Assembly (NCBI GenBank): GCA_020249265.1
Contig: JADCGA010000021.1
Location: 62,001-126,000 of the forward strand
DNA length: 64,000 nt
Origin: Roseomonas sp.
GTDB taxonomy: Bacteria; Pseudomonadota; Alphaproteobacteria; Acetobacterales; Acetobacteraceae
Direction: 5' to 3'
Within the stretch, counting starts at the first letter, position 1. Every line of letters begins with the position of its first letter. The position numbers and the translations under genes are program-made. Below, one piece after another: positions 37,830 to 47,753 of the stretch. The notes beneath the pieces were generated by a model. It saw only the letters and a program-made list of their open reading frames with translations. It searched no databases and was not told the DNA's origin.

Positions 37830-38627
37830 ATGCCCCTGCCCGAAACCGAAACCCTGCAACTGGAAAGCCCTGAGCCCCACATCCAGATCGTACGCCTCAA
37901 TCGCCCGGAGGTTTCCAACGCCTTCAACACGCAAATGGGGCGTGATTTGCACACGGTTTGGTCCGCGCTGATCGCGGAGCCCGGCGATATCCGCTGCGTC
38001 ATCCTGACCGCGACCGGCGGGCGTGCCTTTTGCGCAGGCGGCGACCTCAAGGAACGCAAGGGCATGACGGACGCCGCCTGGCGCCATCAGCATGAGATTT
38101 TTGAGCGCGCCTTCTGGACCATGCTGGATTGCCAAATCCCGATTATCGCCGCAGTGAATGGCCATGCCTATGCGGGCGGGCTGGAATTGGTGCTGGCGTC
38201 AGACTTCGCCTATGGCGTGACCGGCACGCGCTTCGCGCTGACGGAAGTGACCATCGGCATCATGCCCGGTGCGGGCGGCACGCAAACCCTGCCGCGCATT
38301 GTCGGCGAACGGCGTGCGAAAGAAATCATCCTGACCGGCAAGCCCTTCACGGCGGAACAGGCGTTGGAATGGGGCATTCTGAACCGCGTCTGCGCGCCAG
38401 AGGAAGTTTTGCCCGCAGCGCTGGAGACCGCGCGCGTGATTGCCGGCAATGCGCCGCTGTCCATCCGGCAAGCGAAGCGTTCCATGCATTTCGGTTTGCA
38501 GATGGATTTGCGGAGTGCTCTCCGTTTTGAAGTGGAGTGCTACAACCAATTGGTCGGCACTGAAGACCGCCAAGAAGGGATTTTGTCCTTTAACGAAAAG
38601 CGCAAGCCGGTGTTTAAGGGAAGATGA
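37830..38627 (+). CDS. Enoyl-CoA hydratase/isomerase family protein
   Basis: A 265-residue crotonase-fold protein. The CoA/oxyanion-hole motifs are RAFCAGGDLKE and NGHAYAGGLELVLASD. Both glutamates used by true hydratases appear present (GGLEL and LTEVTIGIMPGAGG). Probable role in fatty- or branched-acid beta-oxidation. Coupled by ATGA to a GNAT gene. Confidence 0.9.
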   Translation: MPLPETETLQLESPEPHIQIVRLNRPEVSNAFNTQMGRDLHTVWSALIAEPGDIRCVILTATGGRAFCAGGDLKERKGMTDAAWRHQHEIFERAFWTMLDCQIPIIAAVNGHAYAGGLELVLASDFAYGVTGTRFALTEVTIGIMPGAGGTQTLPRIVGERRAKEIILTGKPFTAEQALEWGILNRVCAPEEVLPAALETARVIAGNAPLSIRQAKRSMHFGLQMDLRSALRFEVECYNQLVGTEDRQEGILSFNEKRKPVFKGR

Positions 38628-39088
38628 TCAAGGTCGCGGTCGAGAATCCGCATCAGGAAGAAATCGTAGCCCTGCTACGCCAATCCGATGCGGTGGCCGC
38701 TGCGCTTTACCCTGGTGCCTTTCGCCGCGCGATCACCCCGGCATCCCTGGACGCGCCGGAGATAAGCCTATTCGTCGCGCGTATCGCTGGCCGCGCCATT
38801 GGCTGCTGCGCCCTGTTTGATCGCGGCGATGGCTCGGCGGAAATCAAGCGAATGATTGTAGATGAAGCCCATCGCGGCAGCGGTGCCGGCGCTGCCTTGC
38901 TGGCCACTCTGGAAGCGGAAGCAACGCGGCGCGGCATTCAAAGGCTATTGCTTGAAGTCGGTATTCGCAACGAAGCGGCTTATGCGCTTTATTGCCGCGT
39001 CGGCTTCACGCCCTGCGCGGCATTTGCACCTTATGAGGCAGACCCGATCAGCCGTTTTCTGGCGAAATCGGTGTCAGCCCAGGCGTGA
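38624..39088 (+). CDS. GNAT family N-acetyltransferase
   Basis: A 154-residue GNAT. The acetyl-CoA pyrophosphate loop is visible as EAHRGSGAGAALLATLE (R-G-x-G-x-A type), followed by LLEVGIRNEAAYALYCRVGF, a usual beta5-alpha4 motif. Target unknown. Overlaps the hydratase gene by 4 bases. Confidence 0.88.
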   Translation: MIKVAVENPHQEEIVALLRQSDAVAAALYPGAFRRAITPASLDAPEISLFVARIAGRAIGCCALFDRGDGSAEIKRMIVDEAHRGSGAGAALLATLEAEATRRGIQRLLLEVGIRNEAAYALYCRVGFTPCAAFAPYEADPISRFLAKSVSAQA

Positions 39089-39096
39089 CGCCTGCT

Positions 39097-39429
39097 TCAC
39101 TCACCCAGCGTCGTTGAAATCCAGCTTTTCAGCTGGCCCTTCGGCAGCGCGCCCACCTTGGTATCCAAAGGCTTGCCATCCTTGAACAGGATCATCGTCG
39201 GGATACCGCGCACCGAATATTCATTCGGCGTCATCGGGTTCTCATCAATATTCACCTTGGCGATGGTGAGCTTGCCGGCATATTCCGCCGCAATCTCATC
39301 CAGGATCGGCCCCACCATGCGGCAGGGGCCGCACCATTCGGCCCAGAAATCCACCAGCACCGCGCCGCTGGAATCGAGAACATCATTCTTGAAGCTCTCA
39401 TCAGATACGGCCTTGGTCAGATCACCCAT
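39097..39429 (-). CDS. trxA: Thioredoxin
   Basis: A 110-residue thioredoxin with the redox site [10 protein letters not shown], cis-Pro in RGIPTMILF and the KVNIDENP strand. It is the general cytosolic disulfide reductant. ATG 39429 is preferred (GGAGAC upstream) over the in-frame ATG at 39441. Convergent with the GNAT gene. Confidence 0.95.
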   Translation of the reverse strand: MGDLTKAVSDESFKNDVLDSSGAVLVDFWAEWCGPCRMVGPILDEIAAEYAGKLTIAKVNIDENPMTPNEYSVRGIPTMILFKDGKPLDTKVGALPKGQLKSWISTTLGE

Positions 39430-39507
39430 GGGAGTCTCCATCGAATCGCGGGCGGCGGAATGCGCTGCCCTTCTTGCCTCTAGAAATCGTGTCTCGTGGC
39501 CCTCGGG

Positions 39508-42500
39508 TCAAGACGGGGGGTGCTCCGCGGGCTTCGCCGCCTGCCCCATGCCGAGCATGGCCTTCACCCTCTCCCGCAGGCTTTGGAAGGTCACATAAAG
39601 CATCGGGATCATGAAGATACCGATGGTGGAGGCTGCCAACATCCCCCAGAACACCGGCGTGCCCACCGCGCGGCGGCTGATCTGCGATGCGCCTTCCGCC
39701 ACCACCAGCGGATAAAGCCCAAGGATGAAGGCGAAGGATGTCATCATCACAGCCCGGAAGCGCAGCTTGGCGCCAAGCACCGCCGCTTCCTGGATGGATT
39801 TGCCGTGCAATTCGCGCTGTTCCTTGGCGAATTCGATAATCAGAATGCCGTTCTTGGCGGCAAGCGCAATCAGCACCACGATCCCAACCTGCGCATAAAG
39901 ATCAAGCGCAAGCCCCGAAGCCCCGATGGATGCAATCGCGCCCAGCACCCCAACCGCGACCGAAAGCAGCACCGGCACGGGAATGGTCCAGCTTTCATAC
40001 AACGCCACAAGAAACAGGAAGGCGAAAAGTACGGCGAGGCCCAGGATCATTCCCGTCTGCCCGGAAGCCGCCTTTTCCTGATAGGCCGTGCCGGTCCATT
40101 CAAAGGAAAAGCCCTGGGGCAGGGTGGTGGCGCTGATCCTTTCCATCGCCGCCAGACCATCGCCGCTGGACCGCCCTGGCGCCGGTTCGCCATTCACCGT
40201 CAGGCTGCGAACATTGTTGTAGCGCACAATGCTCTGCGGGCCGAATTCCACGCGAATATCGGCCAGTGCGCGGATCGGCACCATTTCCCCATTGGCATTG
40301 CGCACATGCACGCGGAAGATGTCTTCAACCGATGCGCGGTCCGCTTCCTCGGCCTGCAGGCTCACGCGCCAGCTGCGGCCAAACAGGTTGAAGTCATTGA
40401 TGTAATAGCTGCTCATAGTCGCTTGCAGCGCGGCAAAAACATCGCTGATGCCAATGCCAAGCACCTGCGCCCGATCCCGATCCAGATCAAGAAAGATCGA
40501 AGGATTATTGGCCGAGAAAGTGGAATAGACGCGACTGAGCGCGGGGTCCTGATTGGCGGCAAACACCAGGCCACGCATGACTGCGGCCATTTCCGCAACA
40601 GGCCGCCCTTCCAGATTCTGCAACTGGTATTGGAAACCGCCGCCGGTACCAAGGCCCACAATCGGCGGCAAGTTGAAGGGAAAGACTAGCGCCGGGATAT
40701 GCGCCGTGCCGCGCGCCACGCCGGCGATCAGCGCATCCACCTTTGTCTCCGGCGCGGTGCGTTCCTCAAAAGGCTTCAGGGTGACAATGAAAAAGGCGCT
40801 ATTGGATTGCGCCAACCCATTCAGCATGGAAAAGCCGGAGACAGTTTGCACCGCCTGAATACCCGGCAAGGCCCGAATAACCGCTTCGACCTGCTGGCTC
40901 AATTCAATCGTACGATTGAGCGATGCGCCATCGGGCAATTGCATTTCAGCAAGGAAGGCGCCCTGGTCTTCCTGTGGCAGGAAGCCTGTCGGCGTGCGGC
41001 TCGCGATGCCGAAAATCCCGAAGGCAATCACGCCGAGCAGCACGAGGCTGAAAGCGGAAACCCTGACAAGGCGTGCGACAATCGCGCCATAGCCATCACG
41101 CACCGCGTCAATGAAGGCCGAAACCCGCCCCATGATGCCCTTCTTCGGCCCGTGATGCGCCTTCAGCAATATGGCGCAAAGTGCGGGTGAAAGTGTCAGC
41201 GCATTGATGGCGGAAAACAACATGCCAACACTGACGGTCACCGCAAATTGGCGGAACAATTCGCCCGAAATGCCGGGAATGAAGGCCAGCGGCACAAAGA
41301 CCGAAAGCAGCACCATGGTAATCGCCACAATCGGCGCGGTGATGCCTTCCATGGCAAGCTTGGTCGCTTCCGGCACTGAAAGCTCCGGATGATGTTCCAT
41401 GGTGGCTTCAACATTTTCCACCACCACAATGGCATCATCCACCACAATGCCAATCGCCAGCACCATGGCCAGCAAGGAAACCGTATTGGCCGAATACCCC
41501 ATCACACTCAGCACGGCGAAGGTGCTGATCAGGCTGACCGGCACGGCGATCAGCGGAATGATGGTGGCGCGGATGGACCCCAGGAACAGAAACACCACAA
41601 TCACGACCAGCACAAAGGCTTCCAGCAGCGTCTTGATCACCTCATGGATCGTGAGCTTGACGAACAGGGTGGTGTCGTAGGTCACCTCATAGCCCATGCC
41701 GGCGGGAAAGCGCGTGGCCAATTGTCGCATGGTGGCGGCGACACCTTCCGCGACCCCCACCGCATTGGCGCCGGGTGAGAGGAAAATCTGGATCAGCAGC
41801 GCCGCACCGCCATTCAGCCGTGTCTCGGCATCCTGATTCCAGGCGCCAAGTTCCAGCCGCGCCACATCCCGCACGCGCAATATGCTGCCATCGGGATTGG
41901 CGCGGATGATGATGGCGCCGAATTCATCCGTGGTGACCATCCGCCCTGTTGTGGTGATATTGAGCTGATAGGAAGCATCCTGGCTCATGGGCTGGGCGCC
42001 CACACGGCCCAAGGGCGCCACCTGGTTCTGCTTCTGGATGGCGCTGATCACATCGGCAGGCACTAGGCCAAGTGCAACCAGCCGATCGGTCTGGAACCAG
42101 ATGCGCATCGAATAATCGCGCGTGCCGAACATCTGCGCGTCACCCACGCCTGGCACGCGGCGCAGGGCATCCAGCACATTGATCGTGGCGTAATTGCTGA
42201 GAAACAGGGTATCAAGCGAACCATCGGTGGACCGGATGGTGATCACCTGCAGCATGGCGGATGATTTCTTGCGCACCGTCAGGCCAAGCCGCTGCACTTC
42301 CTGCGGCAATTGCGCCAGCGCCAATTGCGCGCGGTTATTCACATTGGTGGTATTCTGATCCGGGTTCGTTCCCACGCGGAAGGATACATTAAGCGAATAG
42401 GAACCATCATTGCCGCTGGTGGATTGCATATAGATCATGCCATCCACGCCATTGATCTGGCTTTCCAAGGGCTGCGCCACGGTTGCTTCCACAACCTCGG

Positions 42501-42663
42501 CCGAGGCACCCGGGAAATTCGCCGTTACCTGCACCTGCGGCGGCACGATGTCAGGGAATTGCGCGACAGGGATGCGCAGCAGCGAAATCAGGCCCGCAAT
42601 CGTGGTTAGGATCGCGATGACAATCGCGAAGCGCGGGCGGTCAACAAACAGTTTTGAGATCAT
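39508..42663 (-). CDS. RND multidrug efflux pump, HAE1 (AcrB/MexF) family
   Basis: A 1051-residue inner-membrane proton-drug antiporter. It has the 12-helix RND layout with two large periplasmic loops. The proton-relay aspartates are in [15 protein letters not shown] (TM4), and the start [17 protein letters not shown] is typical. Follows its adaptor gene by 6 bases. No outer-membrane channel gene lies in the operon, so a TolC encoded elsewhere is probably used. Confidence 0.95.
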   Translation of the reverse strand: MISKLFVDRPRFAIVIAILTTIAGLISLLRIPVAQFPDIVPPQVQVTANFPGASAEVVEATVAQPLESQINGVDGMIYMQSTSGNDGSYSLNVSFRVGTNPDQNTTNVNNRAQLALAQLPQEVQRLGLTVRKKSSAMLQVITIRSTDGSLDTLFLSNYATINVLDALRRVPGVGDAQMFGTRDYSMRIWFQTDRLVALGLVPADVISAIQKQNQVAPLGRVGAQPMSQDASYQLNITTTGRMVTTDEFGAIIIRANPDGSILRVRDVARLELGAWNQDAETRLNGGAALLIQIFLSPGANAVGVAEGVAATMRQLATRFPAGMGYEVTYDTTLFVKLTIHEVIKTLLEAFVLVVIVVFLFLGSIRATIIPLIAVPVSLISTFAVLSVMGYSANTVSLLAMVLAIGIVVDDAIVVVENVEATMEHHPELSVPEATKLAMEGITAPIVAITMVLLSVFVPLAFIPGISGELFRQFAVTVSVGMLFSAINALTLSPALCAILLKAHHGPKKGIMGRVSAFIDAVRDGYGAIVARLVRVSAFSLVLLGVIAFGIFGIASRTPTGFLPQEDQGAFLAEMQLPDGASLNRTIELSQQVEAVIRALPGIQAVQTVSGFSMLNGLAQSNSAFFIVTLKPFEERTAPETKVDALIAGVARGTAHIPALVFPFNLPPIVGLGTGGGFQYQLQNLEGRPVAEMAAVMRGLVFAANQDPALSRVYSTFSANNPSIFLDLDRDRAQVLGIGISDVFAALQATMSSYYINDFNLFGRSWRVSLQAEEADRASVEDIFRVHVRNANGEMVPIRALADIRVEFGPQSIVRYNNVRSLTVNGEPAPGRSSGDGLAAMERISATTLPQGFSFEWTGTAYQEKAASGQTGMILGLAVLFAFLFLVALYESWTIPVPVLLSVAVGVLGAIASIGASGLALDLYAQVGIVVLIALAAKNGILIIEFAKEQRELHGKSIQEAAVLGAKLRFRAVMMTSFAFILGLYPLVVAEGASQISRRAVGTPVFWGMLAASTIGIFMIPMLYVTFQSLRERVKAMLGMGQAAKPAEHPPS

Positions 42664-42669
42664 GGCGCT

Positions 42670-43863
42670 TCAGCCCCGCCTTGGTGCTGTGCCGGGCATG
42701 GAGCCGCTCGGCACATTTGGCGCGGGCTGAGGAGCCACCACGGCGCCGGGGCGGGCACGTTGCGCGCCTTCCGTGATCACCATCTGGCCAATCTCAAGCC
42801 CCTCGGTCACCACAAGCTGGCCACCCAAGCCGCGCGTGGTCTTCACGCGTTTGACTTCCACCTTGTTCTCGGCACCCACAATCAGCACGAAGCTGCCAGC
42901 CTGATCTATTTGCAAGGCGGATTGCGGAATGACGATGGCTTGTTCCGGATCACCCGTTTCCACCACCACCGTCACCGCCTGCCCATCCACCAGATATTTT
43001 TGCGGATTGGGGATCATTGCCTGCACCAGCACGGAATCGGTCGCGCGATTGGTGGTGACATCAACAAATTCAAAGCGGCCTGTGCTGTCCAGCATGGACC
43101 CATCGGGCAGGCGCACGCGCACCTTGATCTGCTCCGAAGCGCCTGCGCCGGCGTTACGCCTGAAGTTCAGCAATTGCCGCTGCGTGACCGGGAAGCTGAT
43201 GCGGATAGGGTCATCGCGCACAATCGTGACCAGCGTGCCGCTGCTTGGGCTGACAACATTGCCGGGGCTGAGCGGCGACCGCCCTGCGCGACCATCAAAG
43301 GGCGCGCGGATTTCGGTATAGTCGTAATTGATCTGGGCCTGCTGCAATTGCGCTTCTGCGGCAGCGACCTTGGCCTTGGATTCCGCTTCCGCCGTGATCC
43401 GGTCATCCAGGGTCGCTTGCGGGATGGCGTTGGTTTTCACCAATTCCCGCCCGCGCGTCACCTGGGTGGTGGCATTGGCCAAATCAGCCCGCGCGCTATC
43501 CAACTGCGCGCGCCGCAAGGCGACCTCGGCCGCGAAGGGCGGCTGTTCCAGGGTGAACAGCAATTGCCCGGCCTTCACCGAATCACCTTCATTGAAATGC
43601 CGCGCCTGCAAGAAGCCCGTGACGCGGGCCAAGATATCCACCCGGTCAATCGCTTCCACGCGGCCAATGAAATCCGCCCCGCGGCTGATGGCCTGGCGTT
43701 CGACGCGGGCCACAAACACCGCGGCTGGCGGGGCGGCGGCTTGCTGGCGGGCGGGGGTGGCTTCTTCCTTGCAGCCGGGCAAAAGCGGCAGGGTCAGGGC
43801 CAAAACCACCGGTAGCGCAAGGCGCGCCGCGCCCTTCTGGTCACGCAAAGCCATGATGGTCAT
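42670..43863 (-). CDS. RND efflux periplasmic adaptor subunit
   Basis: A 397-residue membrane-fusion protein of the AcrA/MexE type. It is a lipoprotein by its lipobox LLPGC (Cys near residue 31), with a barrel-sandwich hybrid (FIGRVEAIDRVDILARVTGFL), a coiled-coil hairpin (RAQLDSARADLANATTQVTRG), then beta-barrel and membrane-proximal domains. Start at 43863 or the in-frame ATG at 43854; both share GGGAGA. No regulator gene is adjacent. Confidence 0.94.
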   Translation of the reverse strand: MTIMALRDQKGAARLALPVVLALTLPLLPGCKEEATPARQQAAAPPAAVFVARVERQAISRGADFIGRVEAIDRVDILARVTGFLQARHFNEGDSVKAGQLLFTLEQPPFAAEVALRRAQLDSARADLANATTQVTRGRELVKTNAIPQATLDDRITAEAESKAKVAAAEAQLQQAQINYDYTEIRAPFDGRAGRSPLSPGNVVSPSSGTLVTIVRDDPIRISFPVTQRQLLNFRRNAGAGASEQIKVRVRLPDGSMLDSTGRFEFVDVTTNRATDSVLVQAMIPNPQKYLVDGQAVTVVVETGDPEQAIVIPQSALQIDQAGSFVLIVGAENKVEVKRVKTTRGLGGQLVVTEGLEIGQMVITEGAQRARPGAVVAPQPAPNVPSGSMPGTAPRRG

Positions 43864-44028
43864 TCTCCCTCAAACCCTGGGCACCAACAGGCCGCCCTAC
43901 GCATGCTAAAGGTAGAAATAACACAGCTTGCGCCAACCTGGGTAGCGTTGGCTGGTGCTTGCGCGGCGTTTCACTCTGCCCGCAATCCGCGCTACAGCAG
44001 CCGCGATGATGCGCGAAGCCCATCCCCG

Positions 44029-44706
44029 ATGCTCAAGCGGCTGACCCGCCATCCGGCTACCCAGGCGCTGCTGGCCTGGCTGATCGGGCTTTATCTGCGG
44101 CTGATCTGGGCCACCACGCGTTGGGAGCTGGTGGGCGCTGAGCATTTGAAGCCGCATCAGGCCGGCCCGATGATCCTGGCCTTTTGGCATGAATGCCTGC
44201 CGCTTGCTGCGCAGGGCTGGCGGCTGATCGCCCACGAAAATCCGGCGGCCCCCGGGCGCAAGGCTGAGGCACTGATTTCGCGCCACCGAGATGGAAGGCT
44301 GATCGCCCGCGCCGTGGCACCCTTTGATGTTGAGGTAGTCCATGCCTCATCCTCGAAGGGCGGGGCGGCGGGGCTGCGCCAGCTTTTGCGCGTGCTGGAA
44401 GGCAGCGGGGTTTCGGTGATCACGCCCGATGGGCCGCGCGGCCCAGCGCGGGAAGCCGCGCCCGGTATTGCCCAGCTTGCCGCTTTGGCGGGGCTGCCGG
44501 TACTGGCCTGCGGGGCGGCATCTTCACGCATGCGGCGCGTCCGGTCCTGGGACCGGATGCGCTTTCCACTGCCTTTCGCCCGTGCCGTGGTGGTGATTGA
44601 AGCGCCCATCACTGTGCCGCGCGAAGACCCGGCCAGCGCCTTGCCGGCCATCACCGCAGCGCTCAACCGCGCCACGGAACGCGCCGATCAGGCGGTGGCG
44701 CGATGA
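44029..44706 (+). CDS. Lysophospholipid acyltransferase family protein (DUF374)
   Basis: A 225-residue protein of the DUF374 branch of LPLAT-like acyltransferases. It has a membrane-proximal N-terminus, FWHECLPL in place of the HX4D-type region, and TPDGPRGPAREAAPGIAQLA. The ATG at 44029 begins the homology; the open frame from 43903 adds a non-homologous stretch. Coupled by ATGA to waaA and followed by lpxK, which places it in lipid A/LPS precursor synthesis or transfer. Confidence 0.85.
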   Translation: MLKRLTRHPATQALLAWLIGLYLRLIWATTRWELVGAEHLKPHQAGPMILAFWHECLPLAAQGWRLIAHENPAAPGRKAEALISRHRDGRLIARAVAPFDVEVVHASSSKGGAAGLRQLLRVLEGSGVSVITPDGPRGPAREAAPGIAQLAALAGLPVLACGAASSRMRRVRSWDRMRFPLPFARAVVVIEAPITVPREDPASALPAITAALNRATERADQAVAR

Positions 44707-46013
44707 TCGCCCAAAGCCTTTCAGCAAAACTCCTGGCCGCGCTATGGGCGCTGGTCGCTAGCCTTCTCGCGCCACTTCTGCCGTTTTACTTGCGGCGCCG
44801 GGTGGCCAAGGGCAAGGAAATCGCCGAACGCCTGGCCGAACGCCAGGGCCATGGCGCGGCGCGCCCACCGGGCCGGTTGATCTGGTGCCATGCCGCCAGC
44901 AATGGAGAAACGCTTTCCCTGCTGCCACTCATGGAAGCCTTGGCAAAGCAGGACCCTGCTTTGTCCTTTCTGGTCACCACTGGCACAGTGACCTCCGCGC
45001 GCTTGCTGGAACAGCGCCTTTCACCGGAACTCGCACATCGCACCCAGCATCGCTTCCTGCCCCTGGACGTGCCGCGCTGGGTCGCGCGGTTTCTGGCAGG
45101 CTGGCGGCCTGATCTGGCCGTAATTGTAGAATCGGAAATCTGGCCAAATATGCTGGCGGCGGCGTATAGGCGAGGCGTGCCCTTGGCCTTGGTGAATGCC
45201 CGCATGTCGGCGCGTTCCGCCCGCGGCTGGGGCTGGGCGCCAGGCTTTGCGCGGGCTTTGCTCGGGCGCTTTGCGCTGATTCTGGCGCAGACGGAAGCCG
45301 ATGCCGCACGCTTCGCCGCACTTGCCGAGCGCCCCGTACCCTGCTGGGGCAATCTGAAATATGCCGCGCCCCCCTTACCCGCTGATCCGGTTGAACTTGC
45401 GCGCCTGACCCTCGCTTGGGAGGGGCGGCCTGTCTGGCTCGCCGCCAGCACCCATCCGGGGGAGGATGAAATCATCCTCGCCGCGCATCGGCTACTCGCC
45501 CCGGATCACCCCGGCTTGCTGACGGTGATGGTGCCGCGCCACCCGCAGCGTGGGCCGGATATCGCGGCTTTGGCTGGGGATTTATCCGTCGCACGGCGCG
45601 GCGCGGGGCAGGATGCCGGGCCAGGCGTTGCGGTTTATGTCGCTGATACGCTTGGCGAATTGGGGTTGTTTTACCGGCTGGCGCGCGTCGCGCTGATTGG
45701 TGGGTCTTTGGTGCCGCATGGCGGCCAGAACCCGCTGGAAGCGGCGCGGCTTGGCTGCCCCATCATCACCGGCCCGCATCACTTCAATTTTGGTGAAATC
45801 ATCACGCGCCTCAGCGCCGCCCATGCCTTGGTCGAAACCCCGGATGGACCGGGGGCGGCGCAGGCGCTGGCGGCCACCCTGGCCCGCCTGCTGGCTGATC
45901 CCGCAGCCGGGCAGGCCATGGCGGCGGCGGCGGAGGCTCTTGCCCAGGACCAGGCCGGCCTGCCGGGGCGCATCGCGACAAGCCTGTTGCCCTTGATCCG
46001 CCCGGCGCGGTAA
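44703..46013 (+). CDS. waaA: 3-deoxy-D-manno-octulosonic acid transferase
   Basis: Adds Kdo from CMP-Kdo to lipid A precursor. The 436-residue GT30 protein has an N-terminal membrane anchor, the acceptor-domain motif with catalytic Glu (EIAERLAERQG), HAASNGETLSLLPL, VESEIWPNML, and the C-terminal nucleotide-sugar domain GGSLVPHGGQNPLEAARLGCP. In the DUF374-waaA-lpxK unit. Confidence 0.95.
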   Translation: MIAQSLSAKLLAALWALVASLLAPLLPFYLRRRVAKGKEIAERLAERQGHGAARPPGRLIWCHAASNGETLSLLPLMEALAKQDPALSFLVTTGTVTSARLLEQRLSPELAHRTQHRFLPLDVPRWVARFLAGWRPDLAVIVESEIWPNMLAAAYRRGVPLALVNARMSARSARGWGWAPGFARALLGRFALILAQTEADAARFAALAERPVPCWGNLKYAAPPLPADPVELARLTLAWEGRPVWLAASTHPGEDEIILAAHRLLAPDHPGLLTVMVPRHPQRGPDIAALAGDLSVARRGAGQDAGPGVAVYVADTLGELGLFYRLARVALIGGSLVPHGGQNPLEAARLGCPIITGPHHFNFGEIITRLSAAHALVETPDGPGAAQALAATLARLLADPAAGQAMAAAAEALAQDQAGLPGRIATSLLPLIRPAR

Positions 46014-46088
46014 CATCGTCCGTCCGGGGACGACCAATCCACAATAATCTCGGGGGTCCTTACCGCATAAGACGGCGAAGCCGCGCGG

Positions 46089-46175
46089 ATGGGAAAGCCC
46101 GAGGCAAGTAATCCAAGCCCTGCACGCCTGTTGCGCGATGCGGGCATCATGGAAGGTTTGAACGGTTTCATCTGA
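46089..46175 (+). CDS. Possible 28-residue ORF overlapping the lpxK start
   Basis: ATG at 46089 opens 28 codons that end in TGATG, sharing one base with the lpxK start. No homology is recognised and there is no good ribosome site. It may be a leader that couples translation into lpxK, or chance. The remainder of the 161-base gap after waaA shows nothing else. Confidence 0.2.
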   Translation: MGKPEASNPSPARLLRDAGIMEGLNGFI

Positions 46176-47143
46176 TGCGATCGCCTGGATTCTGGAGCGA
46201 TAAGCCTGGTGTGGCGGCAGCGATGCTCTCGCCCATTGCGGCGCTTTACGCGGCCACCACGGCGCGGCGCATGGCGCGCCCGGGACAGAGCTTGCCGTTG
46301 CCCGTGATTTGCTGTGGTAACGCCACGGCAGGTGGCGCGGGCAAAACCACGGTTGCACTTGACCTCGGCGAAAGGCTGCAAGCGCGTGGCTTGGCCGCCC
46401 ATTTCCTGCTGCGCGGCTATGGCGGCAAGCTGAAAGGCCCGGCCCGGGTTGACCTTGCCACACATGACAGCCGGGCTGTGGGTGATGAGGCTTTGCTGCT
46501 GGCCGCCCTTTGCCCCACCTGGGTTTCCGCTAATCGCGCCGCGGGTGGTGCGGCGGCACAAGCCGCCGGGGCGCAGGCGATCATCATGGATGATGGGCTG
46601 CAGAACCCGACCCTCGCAAAAACACTATCCCTCCTGATCATTGATGGGTCCTATGGCTTTGGTAATGGCCGCGTGATCCCCTCCGGCCCCCTGCGCGAGC
46701 CGGTTTTTGCCGCCGCGGCGCGCTGCCAGGCGGCGGTGCTGATCGGTGAGGATGAAACCGGCGCGCTCGCGCAACTTCCCGCTGACCTGCCCGTGCTGCG
46801 CGCCCGGCTCGTGCCCGGCCCGGAAGCGGCCGCGCTGGCCGGCAAGCCCGTCGTCGCCTTTTGCGGCATTGCCAATCCGCGCAAGTTTTTCTCGACCCTG
46901 CAGGAAGCGGGCGCCGTTCTGGTCGCGCGCCATCCCTTCGCCGATCACTACCCCTTCGATGATCAGGAAATCCGTGACCTGCTGGCCGAGGCGGAAAAGC
47001 TCCGCGCCACGCCGGTGACGACACGCAAGGATATTGTGCGCATCCCACCCGCTTTGCGTTCCGGCATTCAGGTGGTGAGCATTGCGCTGGCCTGGGATGA
47101 CCCTGCCGCCATTGAGGCGCTGCTGGATGGCGCCTTGACATGA
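46175..47143 (+). CDS. lpxK: Tetraacyldisaccharide 4'-kinase
   Basis: Phosphorylates the 4' position of the lipid A disaccharide. The 322-residue inner-membrane-associated kinase has the P-loop GNATAGGAGKTTVAL, GDEALLLAA and the acidic IIMDDGLQNPTL motif. Last gene of the LPS unit; its stop lies 40 bases before the TetR gene. Confidence 0.95.
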   Translation: MRSPGFWSDKPGVAAAMLSPIAALYAATTARRMARPGQSLPLPVICCGNATAGGAGKTTVALDLGERLQARGLAAHFLLRGYGGKLKGPARVDLATHDSRAVGDEALLLAALCPTWVSANRAAGGAAAQAAGAQAIIMDDGLQNPTLAKTLSLLIIDGSYGFGNGRVIPSGPLREPVFAAAARCQAAVLIGEDETGALAQLPADLPVLRARLVPGPEAAALAGKPVVAFCGIANPRKFFSTLQEAGAVLVARHPFADHYPFDDQEIRDLLAEAEKLRATPVTTRKDIVRIPPALRSGIQVVSIALAWDDPAAIEALLDGALT

Positions 47144-47148
47144 ATAAC

Positions 47149-47176
47149 TTGACAAACCGTCCGGACGGTATAGTTA
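47149..47176 (+). promoter_or_regulatory. TetR promoter with a perfect 14-bp palindromic operator
   Basis: TTGACA at 47149-47154 is a consensus -35 box. The palindrome ACCGTCCGGACGGT (47156-47169) fills the spacer, and TATAGTTA follows as the -10 region. The ATG of the tetR gene is 8 bases beyond. A self-repressing TetR binding here would shut off the whole downstream exporter operon. Confidence 0.75.
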
Positions 47177-47183
47177 AAGGGGC

Positions 47184-47753
47184 ATGGATACCCAACCCCC
47201 AATCGCCGATGCGCCGACACGCATCCTGGATGCCGCTGAAAACCTGATCATCGCCCGTGGTGTCGCCGGCCTGACTTTGGAAGCCGCGGCGCGGGAAGCC
47301 GGCGTTTCCAAGGGGGGCTTGCTTTATCACTTCGCTTCCAAGGAAGCGCTGTTGGAAGCGCTGCTGGGCCGGCTTGCCGCCTTCATCTCCCAGGAATTTG
47401 CGGCTTGCGTCGCCACCCAATCGGAAGGGACAGGGCGCGTTGCGCGTTCCATGCTGGAATGGGGCTTTGGCGAGGGCGAGATGGCCTGCAATGAACGCCA
47501 TCAGCGCGCCGGCGCCGTGTTTCTGGCTGCCTTTCACCATGACCCCGCCCTTTTGGAGCCAATCCGTGCCGTGATTGCCGATATGCGCGCCGCCGTCGCC
47601 CATGATGGCCTGCCGCCGGGCCATGGCGCGGCCATCATGGCTGCCGGCGATGGGTTGTTCATGGCGCGGCTCTTCAGCCTTTACACGCCAAGCGCCGGAG
47701 AATTGGCGCAAATGCGCGCCGCGCTTACTGCGCTATTGGAGGTGCGGCCATGA
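47184..47753 (+). CDS. TetR/AcrR-family transcriptional regulator
   Basis: A 189-residue repressor: N-terminal HTH (ILDAAENLIIARGVAGLTLEA, GVSKGGLLYHFASKEALLEAL) and a variable helical ligand domain of the TetR_C type. Its stop overlaps the HlyD adaptor gene (ATGA), so it is the first gene of a four-gene operon. The palindrome in its own promoter is the likely operator. Confidence 0.93.
   Translation: MDTQPPIADAPTRILDAAENLIIARGVAGLTLEAAAREAGVSKGGLLYHFASKEALLEALLGRLAAFISQEFAACVATQSEGTGRVARSMLEWGFGEGEMACNERHQRAGAVFLAAFHHDPALLEPIRAVIADMRAAVAHDGLPPGHGAAIMAAGDGLFMARLFSLYTPSAGELAQMRAALTALLEVRP

Noticed and set aside
39496-40689. Plus-strand frame of 397 codons across the RND pump
   Set aside because: Antisense of the pump gene, without start signal or domain.
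43931-43952. GCCAAC/GTTGGC inverted repeat upstream of the DUF374 gene
   Set aside because: Only 6-bp arms and no adjacent regulator; likely chance.
46014-46174. Gap between waaA and lpxK examined for a DUF2093-type small gene
   Set aside because: Neither strand shows the expected conserved motif; only the doubtful 28-codon frame remains.
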